Of a DNA stretch of 23,902 nucleotides, positions 9,470-16,911 are shown one piece after another. How positions within the stretch are numbered: the first letter of the stretch is position 1; each line of letters starts with the position of its first letter. The stretch spans positions 1 through 23,902 of the forward strand of contig CAZOGY010000049.1 of assembly GCA_964579305.1 (NCBI GenBank), given 5' to 3'. The position numbers and the translations under genes are program-made. The stretch is from JBCBWG01 sp964579305 (GTDB lineage: Bacteria; Pseudomonadota; Alphaproteobacteria; Rhizobiales; Hyphomicrobiaceae). The notes under the pieces are model-generated. The model was not told the DNA's origin. It did no database searches and saw only the letters and a program-made list of their open reading frames with translations.

Positions 9470-9484
9470 GTTCTTTTATTGTTC
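9470..9484 (-). promoter_or_regulatory. LexA (SOS) box upstream of imuA
   Basis: The plus strand reads GTTC, seven bases (TTTTATT), GTTC, which is an exact match to the alphaproteobacterial LexA site GTTC-N7-GTTC. It ends 15 bp before the imuA start codon, so bound LexA would block initiation or early elongation. DNA damage should therefore induce imuA-imuB-dnaE2 and, if transcription continues, ggt and thiO. Confidence 0.9.
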
Positions 9485-9560
9485 TAAACGCAGATGCCGC
9501 ATCGAATCAAGATCAAAAAGTGAACATTTGGGCGCAGGTGGCGTATCTCTGGCCGATCCG

Positions 9561-9574
9561 CGCGATCTATCGCG
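9561..9574. promoter_or_regulatory. Palindrome upstream of L,D-transpeptidase gene
   Basis: The sequence CGCGAT-CT-ATCGCG is a perfect inverted repeat with a 2-base centre. It lies in the divergent gap between imuA and the L,D-transpeptidase gene, 135 bp before the latter's preferred start. It could be a protein-binding site. No specific regulator can be named. Confidence 0.25.
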
Positions 9575-9708
9575 GCTTTGGACCACCCTGAGGCGATAGC
9601 GCTGCCGCCGTGTCAAAACCAACGGCGCTTCAACGATCGATTCATCAGTTTTCGAGACACTTGGGTCACTTCAGTTGCCATTCCGTTTCAACGCGTACCA
9701 GGTTTGAC

Positions 9709-10329
9709 ATGACCCAGCTTCGTCAGTTGCGTACAGGCGCACTTGTCCTCGCCGCCGCCGCGATCACGCTCGCCGCAGCCCCCCGCACAGCGTCCGCGCA
9801 GGACTTCTTTTCAGAACTCTTTGGCCTCGTCGCGCCAAGCCAGCCGCACGGGCCCCAAAGCGTCCGCCGCGTCGGCTTCCATCCAGGCTACGCGGCCGGC
9901 CAGATCATCGTCAGCTTCACCGACCGCAAACTCTATTATGTGAGCCGGCCTGGCGAGGCGATCGCCTATCCCATTGCAACGCCACGCCCCGGTGATGCCT
10001 GGCAAGGTGTCTTGCCGGTCACGCGCAAGGCGGTTGCCCCTGCTTGGCGCCCAACCGCGGAAATGCGCCGTGAGAACCCGCGTTTGCCAGCGGTCGTGCC
10101 AGGTGGCCACCCGCATAACCCACTGGGTACGCATGCGCTTTACCTCGGCTCGACGCTCTATCGCATTCACGGTACGGACGCGCCGTGGACGATCGGCCAG
10201 CCGGTTTCGCGCGGCTGTATTCGCATGCACAATGCGCACGCAGCTGATCTATTTCAGCGTGTTGGCGTTGGCACGCGGGTCACCGTGACTTATCGCCGGT
10301 TTGCAAGTCGTAACGCACATTACTGGTGA
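9709..10329 (+). CDS. L,D-transpeptidase (YkuD domain), exported
   Basis: This 206-residue protein is an exported cysteine L,D-transpeptidase acting on peptidoglycan in the periplasm. It would form 3-3 crosslinks or attach proteins to stem peptides. Residues 1-30 form a Sec signal peptide (hydrophobic ALVLAAAAITLAAA) with a likely cleavage site ASA|QD. The YkuD domain spans about 63-196, with H154 in YRIHGTDAPW and the catalytic motif SRGCIRMHN (167-175), where Cys170 is the nucleophile. The frame is open from a GTG at 9610, giving 239 residues. I prefer ATG 9709 because the signal peptide begins there and CCAGG lies 6 bases upstream. The protein is short, with no binding domain beyond the catalytic one. 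A 15-bp tandem repeat covers its stop codon. Confidence 0.92.
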   Translation: MTQLRQLRTGALVLAAAAITLAAAPRTASAQDFFSELFGLVAPSQPHGPQSVRRVGFHPGYAAGQIIVSFTDRKLYYVSRPGEAIAYPIATPRPGDAWQGVLPVTRKAVAPAWRPTAEMRRENPRLPAVVPGGHPHNPLGTHALYLGSTLYRIHGTDAPWTIGQPVSRGCIRMHNAHAADLFQRVGVGTRVTVTYRRFASRNAHYW

Positions 10330-10351
10330 GGTCTGAACTGGTGAGGTCTGA
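10322..10351 (+). repeat. Two perfect tandem copies of a 15-bp unit over the stop codon
   Basis: The unit ACTGGTGAGGTCTGA occurs at 10322-10336 and again at 10337-10351 without mismatch. The stop codon of the L,D-transpeptidase (10327-10329) lies in the first copy. The duplication looks recent. It does not change the encoded protein because the stop is in the first copy. Confidence 0.9.
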
Positions 10352-10406
10352 GACCACATTCCAGGCTTGAGATCTGTTCCGACGGCACTTTCAGGCGTCC
10401 GAGTGC

Positions 10407-10425
10407 AGGGGCCATACGCGCCCCT
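10407..10425 (+). other. GC-rich hairpin between transpeptidase and CxxC protein genes
   Basis: AGGGGC (10407-10412) pairs with GCCCCT (10420-10425) across a 7-base loop, and the stem can be extended by GC pairs beyond one bulge. No T-run follows, so it is at best a weak terminator or a leader hairpin. Confidence 0.25.
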
Positions 10426-10509
10426 TGCCAATCGGTGAGGGTGACAAAATCGTGACCTGCCGCTGAATTCGCCGCTTCCGGCCCGGCTCGGTCTCAGTCA
10501 CGCAAGCGC

Positions 10510-10526
10510 AGTTCCGGCATGGAACT
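10510..10526 (+). promoter_or_regulatory. Inverted repeat just upstream of CxxC protein start
   Basis: AGTTCC-GGCAT-GGAACT is a perfect 6-bp inverted repeat with a 5-base spacer, ending 15 bp before the ATG at 10542. It is flanked by GCGCAG (10506-10511) and CTGCGC (10535-10540), which could form an outer stem. The site may be an operator, or an RNA hairpin covering the translation start. No clear Shine-Dalgarno sequence is visible here. Confidence 0.35.
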
Positions 10527-10541
10527 TGCCCATGCTGCGCC

Positions 10542-11048
10542 ATGACCACGCAAAGCTCACATATCGCGGCGCCCGCGCCGCAGTCCGGCAGCCAAGCGGT
10601 CGCAGGTCCTGCACCGCTGCGCAGCCATCGCCGATTGCCAATCACGCTCCTCGTCGCAGGGCTCGTTGTTCTGTCGGCAGCGTTGCCGGTCTGGGCGGCG
10701 CCCAATGCTTCGCATGACGAAGCGGCACGGCCGCAGTTCGAGATCGTCGTCGTTGAGGCAGCAAGCTGTACCTATTGCCCCTATTTGCGCCGCGACCTGG
10801 AAGCCGCCTACCGCAACACGCTCGACAGCTCAGTTACTCCCGTTCGCTATGTCGATGTGAATGACATCGGCACCGTTGCCGCGCCAGGCATCGTCCTGCG
10901 GTCCGCGCTGAGCCAAGTTCCCACCACACTTGTCCTGTCGCGCGGTCGCGAAATTGGGCGCGTAGAAGGATACTGGGCGCGCGAACCGTTCTTGATGATG
11001 GTCACGCGCATTCTCAATGGGGCCGGCGTACGGCTGGGGCTGCGCTGA
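10542..11048 (+). CDS. Exported or membrane-anchored thioredoxin-like CxxC protein
   Basis: This 168-residue protein has an N-terminal polar stretch, one hydrophobic segment at about 33-52 (signal peptide or anchor, followed by VWAAPN) and a short thioredoxin-like domain. The domain opens FEIVVVEAASCTYCPYLRRD with a redox motif C76-T-Y-C79. SQVPTTLVLSRGREIGRVEGY further on matches the cis-Pro strand (VPT) of thioredoxin folds. It is probably a periplasmic thiol-disulfide protein of the SoxS/SoxW-like or general thioredoxin-fold type. No sox genes are nearby, so I do not use that name. The start at 10542 has no obvious ribosome binding site and lies directly after a nested inverted repeat. It ends 85 bp before a Tat-exported solute-binding protein gene, perhaps in one transcript. 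Confidence 0.8.
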   Translation: MTTQSSHIAAPAPQSGSQAVAGPAPLRSHRRLPITLLVAGLVVLSAALPVWAAPNASHDEAARPQFEIVVVEAASCTYCPYLRRDLEAAYRNTLDSSVTPVRYVDVNDIGTVAAPGIVLRSALSQVPTTLVLSRGREIGRVEGYWAREPFLMMVTRILNGAGVRLGLR

Positions 11049-11133
11049 GGCGGTTTGCGATGTAAGCTCGGCGATGCGCCAGCCGTGCGGTAAGGCTTGC
11101 GCAAGGAACTTACAGCGGAACGGGTCATCAGCC

Positions 11134-12201
11134 ATGGATCGGCGCCAGTTTCTGACGACCGGCGGACTTGCGGGGAGCGCGGCTGCGTTTTCGATTGCGG
11201 CGCCTGGACATGCGCTGGAGGCGAGACCCGGCCAATCACAGGCGGCGCGGCAACCCGACATCATCTTGCGGACGCGTTGCGCGTGGGATCATGGGCGTGC
11301 GGCCAGGTTCGATGATATCGCAAGCGTTTTCGCGGCGACGCTTGAAGGGGCATCCGGCGGGCGGATCGTGCTTTCGCTGGTTGGCGATGACGGGGCAAAT
11401 GGGTCAGCGCCGGACATTCTACTGGGTGTTCCCAACGCCGACCGTCCCCAAACCGAAGCGATCGGACGTCTGCTTGGTGGATTACCAGTCACACGGCCAG
11501 TGGACGATACCGCGTACTTGAACTGGTTGGTGGGCGCCGGCGGGCTCATGCTTGCCGACCGCATTGCACTGGAACGTGGCTTGCGCTTACTCGCGATTGG
11601 CCAGCTTTCCAGCTCGCACGCGGCGCTTATGGCCGGAGCCGATCAGCCTGGCGCGACCTGGGCGACGGCGCTGCAGAACGGGATTGGCGCCGCCGGGCTT
11701 GTTGCCGAGATCATCGCCAAATCTGAATTGCCTGTTCGTCGGCTCGCGTTCGGCGGTGTGGCACACCAACTCGTGGAACGTCATACACCGATGATGCTGG
11801 TTGGGATGGCGCCACAGGATGTCTCACGGTTGGACGCCAACGCTGTGATGGCGGCAGCCGGGCTGCCGATCCATGTCACTGGCGCAACGATGACCGCGAT
11901 GATCAATGCTGATCTGTGGGACCGGCTGCCAGCCGACGTTCAAGCCCTTATTGAAACAAGTGCGATGTCGGCGCTGATACGCGACGTGACGACCAGCGGG
12001 GCTTTTGGGGCGACCGTCTGGCCGGCTGTTGCCGATAGCCGTCTGCGCTCGCAATCAGATGGTGCGTGGTTTGCCACGCGCTTGGACGAGGCTGCGCGCG
12101 ATGTGGTCGCCGACACCGCAAAGCGGGATGCGGATTTTGCGGCCTTGCTTGCCAGCTTCGAGGCGGTCTGTTTCCAAAATGACGGTGTGGCCTTGAGTTG
12201 A
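11134..12201 (+). CDS. TRAP-type solute-binding protein (DctP-like), Tat-exported
   Basis: This 355-residue protein starts with the twin-arginine signal MDRRQFLTTGGLAGSAAA and a likely cleavage site PGHA|LEA. The body resembles the periplasmic receptors of TRAP transporters. DDIASVFAATLEGASGGRI sits in the position of the usual N-terminal helix and strand, and MINADLWDRLPADVQALIET near residues 255-275 matches the typical 'W..L....Q..I' segment of DctP/TakP-like receptors. The ligand cannot be read from the sequence. No dctQ or dctM membrane genes are present on either side, so the receptor is orphan here. The frame is open from 11017, but ATG 11134 places the RR motif at residues 3-4. The N-terminal ligand region is divergent, so a TRAP-receptor-like protein with another role is possible. 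Confidence 0.72.
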   Translation: MDRRQFLTTGGLAGSAAAFSIAAPGHALEARPGQSQAARQPDIILRTRCAWDHGRAARFDDIASVFAATLEGASGGRIVLSLVGDDGANGSAPDILLGVPNADRPQTEAIGRLLGGLPVTRPVDDTAYLNWLVGAGGLMLADRIALERGLRLLAIGQLSSSHAALMAGADQPGATWATALQNGIGAAGLVAEIIAKSELPVRRLAFGGVAHQLVERHTPMMLVGMAPQDVSRLDANAVMAAAGLPIHVTGATMTAMINADLWDRLPADVQALIETSAMSALIRDVTTSGAFGATVWPAVADSRLRSQSDGAWFATRLDEAARDVVADTAKRDADFAALLASFEAVCFQNDGVALS

Positions 12202-12356
12202 GCCGCCTTGCGCGGGAGTTGGGCCCTACAAGATTGAGTGGAAACGTCTCGATGTGTCAGAATTGGCAAGAGAAAACGTGGAATTGCGGATGAACTGGCG
12301 TAGACTGAGGGCAGTGAGTCGCAACCATTCGCATACGATCGGAAAGGGAGACCAAA

Positions 12357-12680
12357 ATGGCCGAAACCGATTACGTCGCCGATGTGAAAAAATACGTCGA
12401 TAACCCCGATGAAGCGGCGATCGATGGCATCGTCCGCCACCTCGGCATCGCGCTTAAGAGCCGCGATGCTTCACTTGTCTCGTGCTCATCCAAGGACGAG
12501 TTGGCCCGTGTGCGCGACAGCTGGTGCAAAAAGAAACTTGCTTTGGCCCACTCAGACGACGAACTGGATGCCGCGATCAAAGACGTTTGCGAGACCATGA
12601 AGGCCGACCAGCGCAAACACCGCGTGACGTTCTACTATCTGCTTGCAGCCAAGTTCGATAAGCTGTCGGCCGTCGCCTAA
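12357..12680 (+). CDS. DUF2853 family protein
   Basis: This 107-residue cytoplasmic protein of unknown function belongs to a small conserved family common in alphaproteobacteria (DUF2853). The opening DYVADVKKYVDNPDEAAIDG, the central GIALKSRDASLVSCSSKDEL with RVRDSWCKKKL, and the C-terminal RVTFYYLLAAKF follow the family pattern. It appears all-helical with no signal peptide or membrane segment. AGGGAG 6 bases before the ATG decides the start. It stands alone, 155 bp after the TRAP receptor gene and more than 500 bp before the next gene, so it is probably its own transcription unit. No function is proposed. Confidence 0.9.
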   Translation: MAETDYVADVKKYVDNPDEAAIDGIVRHLGIALKSRDASLVSCSSKDELARVRDSWCKKKLALAHSDDELDAAIKDVCETMKADQRKHRVTFYYLLAAKFDKLSAVA

Positions 12681-13227
12681 AGCGGCATCTGACCACGCGT
12701 GACCGCAGTCACGGTCAAGCAGTCAGGCGCCCGGTTGCCGGTGCGCTCTCATGCTCGGCATAGGGCAACTTCATGCGATCGGGGGATCGATAATCGGTTC
12801 CGTAGTATCGGATATTGCTCTGGTTCGGCGCTTTTCAGACCCCTCGCGATGGTGGACGCAAGACGCTCAGCATCGCGGTGTCCGCCAAATGCGGGCTGCG
12901 ACATCGCCACATGGCAGCATCATCAGATCGTCCGCTCGATCACGGCGGCCCTGATGACGACAGGCCCGCTCGCGAAAGGTATGTGACGGAAACGGGGTCA
13001 CGGCCCAGCGCGATATTCCCAGGGATGCGGCAAGGCCTTGCGCTTTTTTTACTGAAATTACGCCATTTTTCATCAGTGATTTCAACGGCCGCGCCAATTC
13101 GCAGGTCGTTTCGTCATATACATCGGCGCTTGAATACGTCAACAATGCTGACCTAATGAGAAGTGCGCGCGCCGGGAACGCGCCCGTCGATTTGCCGGGG
13201 GACCGCAACTAAGCCGAGAGGGCCGTC
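12681..13227. other. 547-bp non-coding stretch before the oxidoreductase gene
   Basis: I see no convincing gene here. The open frames on both strands lack family motifs and good ribosome binding sites. Contents: the hairpin at 12698-12713; a 12-bp palindrome GCAAGGCCTTGC at 13030-13041 followed by seven T (13044-13050); then, at 13051-13084, two offset inverted repeats (ACTGA with TCAGT, and TGAAAT with ATTTCA) in an AT-rich patch. A poor promoter-like pair lies at 13130-13135 (TTGAAT) and 13154-13159 (TAATGA). The AT-rich patch 140-180 bp before the start at 13228 is a reasonable place for a regulator of the oxidoreductase gene to bind. Confidence 0.4.
12698..12713 (+). terminator. Hairpin after DUF2853 gene
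   Basis: CGTGAC-CGCA-GTCACG forms a 6-bp stem with a 4-base loop, 18 bp after the stop codon. An alternative stem GACCG/CGGTC overlaps it. No T-run follows, so intrinsic termination is uncertain. Confidence 0.35.
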
Positions 13228-16200
13228 ATGGCAAAGCACGTCGTCAGCCTCAGCGATAAGTTCGATCTTGGCATCCACTCCCAGATCCTGACCGGAACGC
13301 AAGCCGTCGTGCGTCTGGCCTTGATGCAAAAAGCGCGCGACCGCGCGGCCGGGCGCAACACCGCCGGTTACATCTCGGGTTACCGCGGGTCGCCCATTGC
13401 CGGTCTGGAAGGCGCGTTTTTGCGCACCGGCCGACTGCTTGCAGACAACGACCTGAGCTTTCACCCGGGCCTCAATGAGGATCTTGCTGCGACTGCGGTC
13501 TGGGGCTCGCAGCAGGCCGAGTTGCGGGGCGAAGGCAAGTATGACGGCGTTTTTGGCATGTGGTACGGCAAAGGACCCGGCGTTGATCGCTGTGGCGACG
13601 TGTTCCGCCATGCCAATCACGCGGGCACATCGCGCTACGGTGGTGTGCTTGCCCTGATGGGCGATGATCACACCTGCGAAAGCTCGACCACGGCGCACCA
13701 GTCGGAATGGGCGATGATCGACGCCATGATCCCGGTGCTGAACCCGGCCGGCGTGCAGGAAATCCTCGACTACGGTCTGATCGGTTTTGCCTTGTCGCGG
13801 TATGCCGGCCTTTGGGTTGGGCTGAAATGTGTGAAGGACAATATTGAATCCACCGCCACGGTCGATGGCGCAGCGGACCGCGTGCAGATCCTTCTGCCTG
13901 ACGCTGACGACTTCGCAATGCCGCCCGGCGGCCTGAATATCCGGCTGGGCGATAGTGCGCTTGAGAAAGAAGCGCGCCTGCATGATTTCAAAATACCCGC
14001 TGCACGCGCGTTCGCCCGTTTGAACGCGCTTGACCAAGTCGTCCTGAGCGGTGGGCCTTCGGCAAAGATCGGCATTGTCTCGACGGGCAAGAGCTATCTT
14101 GATGTGCGTCAAGCGTTGGACATGCTCGGGATTGACGAGGTCGTCGCCAACCAAATCGGCATCGGCCTGTTCAAAGTGGCGATGACCTGGCCGTTAGAAC
14201 CAAGCAAGATCGGCGACTTTGTTGATGGCTTGGATCTCGTGATCGTCGTTGAAGAAAAGCGTGGGCTGATTGAGCGTCAGCTCAAAGAGCAGCTTTATCA
14301 CCGTACCGTGCGGCCGCGGGTCATCGGCAAGACCGACGAAAACGGCGCCTCGCTATTTCCGGCCAAGGCGGCGCTGGACCCAACGGAAATTGCCATCGAA
14401 ATCGGTGAACGTCTTGTCCGCGCGGGGCACGGCGGGGAACAGCTTCAGGCGCGGATTTCGAACCTGAAGCGCGTGCGCGGCAACAAGCCATCGGCGCCAG
14501 AAGCCTTTTCGCGGACACCCTATTTCTGTGCTGGCTGTCCACACAACAGCTCGACCAAGGTGCCGGAAGGGGCTCACGCCTATGCAGGTATCGGCTGCCA
14601 TTATATGGCGCAGTGGATGGACCGGAACACGGACGGCTTCACGCACATGGGCGGCGAAGGCGTCAACTGGATCGGCGAGGCGCCGTTCTCCAAGCGCGGG
14701 CACGTGTTCCAGAACCTTGGCGATGGCACGTACATCCATTCCGGAAGCCTTGCGATCCGCGCGGCTGTTGGCGCGGGCGCCAATATCACGTTCAAGATCC
14801 TGTATAACGACGCGGTCGCGATGACGGGCGGGCAAAGCCTGGATGGTGGTTTGACGGTCCCGCAAATCGCGGCGCAATTAAAAGCCGAGGGCGTTGGCAA
14901 AATCGCGATCGTGACCGACGAGCCGGAAAAGTACGGCGCAGGGCTTAGTTTGCCTGCTGATGTGCGCGTTCATCATCGCCGCGACCTGATGTCGGTGCAA
15001 AAAGATCTATCAGAAATTTCAGGCGTCACAGCACTGATCTACGATCAAACGTGCGCGGCGGAAAAACGACGCCGCCGTAAGCGCGGTTTGTTTCCCGACC
15101 CCGACAAACGCGTCTACATTAATCCAGCCGTTTGCGAAGGTTGTGGCGATTGCGGCGTCAAATCAAACTGCGTCGCCGTTCTTCCGCTTGAGACTGAATT
15201 CGGCCGAAAACGTCAAATTGATCAATCGGCTTGCAACAAGGACTTCTCTTGCCTTGAGGGCTTTTGTCCAAGCTTTGTGACCGTGCATGGCGCCAAGCCG
15301 AAGAAGGCGGCGGGCATTGCCGGCGCAAGCGGACTGGCCGAGATGCTTTCAAGCTTGCCGGAACCTGAATTGCCGGATCTGGCCAAGGGCCCACGTGCGG
15401 TTCTTGTCACGGGCGTTGGCGGTACCGGGGTCGTGACGATTTCAGCGGTGCTTGGGCAAGCGGCCTTCATTGCCGGCCAGGGTTTTGGCTCAATCGACAT
15501 GACGGGTCTTGCCCAGAAGGGTGGCGCGGTCGCCTGCCATATGCGGTTTGCCCAAACGAATGACGATATCCACGCGATCCGCGTCGGCGTGGGCGGGGCG
15601 GACGCCATTTTGGGCGGTGATCTTGTTGTCACCGCCTCAAACAAGATCCTTGAAACGATTTCGCCAGGGCGTACCGCCGTGGTTGTCAACACCTATGAAA
15701 TGACGACCGGCGATTTCACGCGCGATCCAAAACTGGTGGTGCCTGGACAGGATCTTTTGTCGGCCATTACCGAGCGGGTGGGGACAGCACCGCTGACCGC
15801 ACTCGATGCGCACGATTATGCGGTCAAGCTGTTTGGCGACTCGATTGCTTCCAACATGTTCCTGCTCGGGGTTGGCTACCAATCCGGAATGATCCCGGTG
15901 CCGGCTGATGCGATTGAACAGGCCATTGTTCTCAATGGCGCCGCGGTCGACATGAACAGCCAAGCGTTCCGCTTCGGACGGCTTGCAGCGCACGACCTCA
16001 CCGCACTTGACCGGATCGTTCAGCCGCGCTCAGACGCGGGCCAGGAGACCGGCGCGCAAGACACGCTCGATCGGATCGTGGAGTGCCGGGCGCATCACCT
16101 GGAAGCCTATCAGGACGCCGCATACGCGCAGCGCTACCGGGACGCTGTGCAGAGCTTTGCCAAGCTCGAAGCCGAGCGCGCGCCTGGGCGCACGGGCTTG

Positions 16201-16728
16201 GCGACAACCGTGGCGCGCGGGCTGCACAAACTGATGGCGTACAAGGATGAGTACGAAGTTGCGCGGCTTTACACCGACGCGGCCTTCCGCGCCGGGCTCA
16301 ACGAAACATTCGACGGCGTCCAGCGCGTTTCTTTCCATCTGGCCCCGCCAGTCCTTTCGCGCTTCTTCAAGGACAAAGTCACTGGCCATCCGCGCAAAAT
16401 AGAATTGGGCCAATGGATGCTGCCGGTATTTCGGCTGATGGCGAAGGGAAAAAGACTGCGCGGAACGGCTTGGGACGTTTTTGGCTGGTCCAGCGAACGC
16501 AAATCTGAACGTCAGATGATTGCGGATTATGAGGCTGACCTGGATAAGATTGCCGATAACCTGTCGCCGGACACGCATGCGACGGCCTGTGCGCTTGCTG
16601 GCATCCCCCTTGAGATCAAGGGCTTTGGTCATGTCAAAGCCGCCAATCACGCGAAGGCGAAAGCGCGCGCGGCCGCATTGGCCAAGTCATTGGTTTCCGG
16701 CCGGTCGATGCCGATCGCGGCGGAATGA
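13228..16728 (+). CDS. Indolepyruvate:ferredoxin oxidoreductase, fused alpha-gamma type
   Basis: This 1166-residue single-chain 2-oxoacid:ferredoxin oxidoreductase would convert aryl pyruvates (indole-, phenylpyruvate) and CoA to aryl-acetyl-CoA, reducing ferredoxin, in aromatic amino acid breakdown. Domain order: N-terminal pyrimidine-type TPP region with GYISGYRGSPIAGLEGAF; CAGCPHNSS (Cys434, Cys437) leading into the PP-type TPP domain with GDGTYIHSG (498-506) and later AMTGGQ; a ferredoxin-like insert with CEGCGDCGVKSNC (636-648) and further cysteines (ACNKDFSCLEGFC); the gamma (IorB-like) domain from VTGVGGTGVVTIS (727-739) on; and the C-terminal DUF6537-type region (GQWMLPVFRLMAKGKRLRGT). 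The length is normal for the fused proteobacterial form. GAGAGGG 6 bases upstream supports the start. The exact substrate is an inference from the family. Confidence 0.93.
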   Translation: MAKHVVSLSDKFDLGIHSQILTGTQAVVRLALMQKARDRAAGRNTAGYISGYRGSPIAGLEGAFLRTGRLLADNDLSFHPGLNEDLAATAVWGSQQAELRGEGKYDGVFGMWYGKGPGVDRCGDVFRHANHAGTSRYGGVLALMGDDHTCESSTTAHQSEWAMIDAMIPVLNPAGVQEILDYGLIGFALSRYAGLWVGLKCVKDNIESTATVDGAADRVQILLPDADDFAMPPGGLNIRLGDSALEKEARLHDFKIPAARAFARLNALDQVVLSGGPSAKIGIVSTGKSYLDVRQALDMLGIDEVVANQIGIGLFKVAMTWPLEPSKIGDFVDGLDLVIVVEEKRGLIERQLKEQLYHRTVRPRVIGKTDENGASLFPAKAALDPTEIAIEIGERLVRAGHGGEQLQARISNLKRVRGNKPSAPEAFSRTPYFCAGCPHNSSTKVPEGAHAYAGIGCHYMAQWMDRNTDGFTHMGGEGVNWIGEAPFSKRGHVFQNLGDGTYIHSGSLAIRAAVGAGANITFKILYNDAVAMTGGQSLDGGLTVPQIAAQLKAEGVGKIAIVTDEPEKYGAGLSLPADVRVHHRRDLMSVQKDLSEISGVTALIYDQTCAAEKRRRRKRGLFPDPDKRVYINPAVCEGCGDCGVKSNCVAVLPLETEFGRKRQIDQSACNKDFSCLEGFCPSFVTVHGAKPKKAAGIAGASGLAEMLSSLPEPELPDLAKGPRAVLVTGVGGTGVVTISAVLGQAAFIAGQGFGSIDMTGLAQKGGAVACHMRFAQTNDDIHAIRVGVGGADAILGGDLVVTASNKILETISPGRTAVVVNTYEMTTGDFTRDPKLVVPGQDLLSAITERVGTAPLTALDAHDYAVKLFGDSIASNMFLLGVGYQSGMIPVPADAIEQAIVLNGAAVDMNSQAFRFGRLAAHDLTALDRIVQPRSDAGQETGAQDTLDRIVECRAHHLEAYQDAAYAQRYRDAVQSFAKLEAERAPGRTGLATTVARGLHKLMAYKDEYEVARLYTDAAFRAGLNETFDGVQRVSFHLAPPVLSRFFKDKVTGHPRKIELGQWMLPVFRLMAKGKRLRGTAWDVFGWSSERKSERQMIADYEADLDKIADNLSPDTHATACALAGIPLEIKGFGHVKAANHAKAKARAAALAKSLVSGRSMPIAAE

Positions 16729-16756
16729 TCCGCAAGTTGGCGCATGTTGCGCGAGG

Positions 16757-16780
16757 CGGCGAACTTGGCTCGTTTCGCCG
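16757..16780 (+). terminator. Hairpin after the oxidoreductase gene
   Basis: CGGCGAA (16757-16763) pairs with TTCGCCG (16774-16780) across a 10-base loop, 28 bp after the stop codon. No T-run follows directly. It sits just upstream of the candidate promoter of the next gene. Confidence 0.3.
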
Positions 16781-16783
16781 TCG

Positions 16784-16812
16784 TTGACGTTTGTACTTGT
16801 ACTGCCTACACA
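16784..16812 (+). promoter_or_regulatory. Candidate sigma-70 promoter for the AMP nucleosidase homologue
   Basis: TTGACG (16784-16789) and TACACA (16807-16812) are separated by 17 bp. The -35 element is close to the alphaproteobacterial consensus and the -10 element is weak. The spacer contains TTGTAC twice in tandem. The gene start is 99 bp further on, leaving a leader with the hairpin CAGGCC-GCA-GGCCTG at 16862-16876. Confidence 0.45.
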
Positions 16813-16861
16813 AAAGAGTAAACCTGCGTGGGGCGCACCAACGACTGATTGCTGACACGCG

Positions 16862-16876
16862 CAGGCCGCAGGCCTG
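16862..16876 (+). other. Small GC-rich hairpin in the leader of the AMP nucleosidase homologue
   Basis: CAGGCC-GCA-GGCCTG is a perfect 6-bp stem with a 3-base loop, ending 35 bp before the start codon and 24 bp before the Shine-Dalgarno sequence GGGAGG (16901-16906). It stands out because the surrounding leader is AT-rich. Its role is unknown. Confidence 0.4.
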
Positions 16877-16911
16877 ATTACGAGTTGAGTTTTTGAAATT
16901 GGGAGGATCGT

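Noticed and set aside
12699..13156. Plus-strand frames of 95 and 113 codons in the 547-bp gap
   Set aside because: Composition is Arg/His/Ser-rich and irregular, with no ribosome binding site and no family likeness.
12867..13208. 113-codon minus-strand frame that might be a small regulator upstream of the oxidoreductase gene
   Set aside because: A divergent Lrp-type regulator would be expected here, but the translation shows no helix-turn-helix or ligand domain pattern and no good ribosome binding site.
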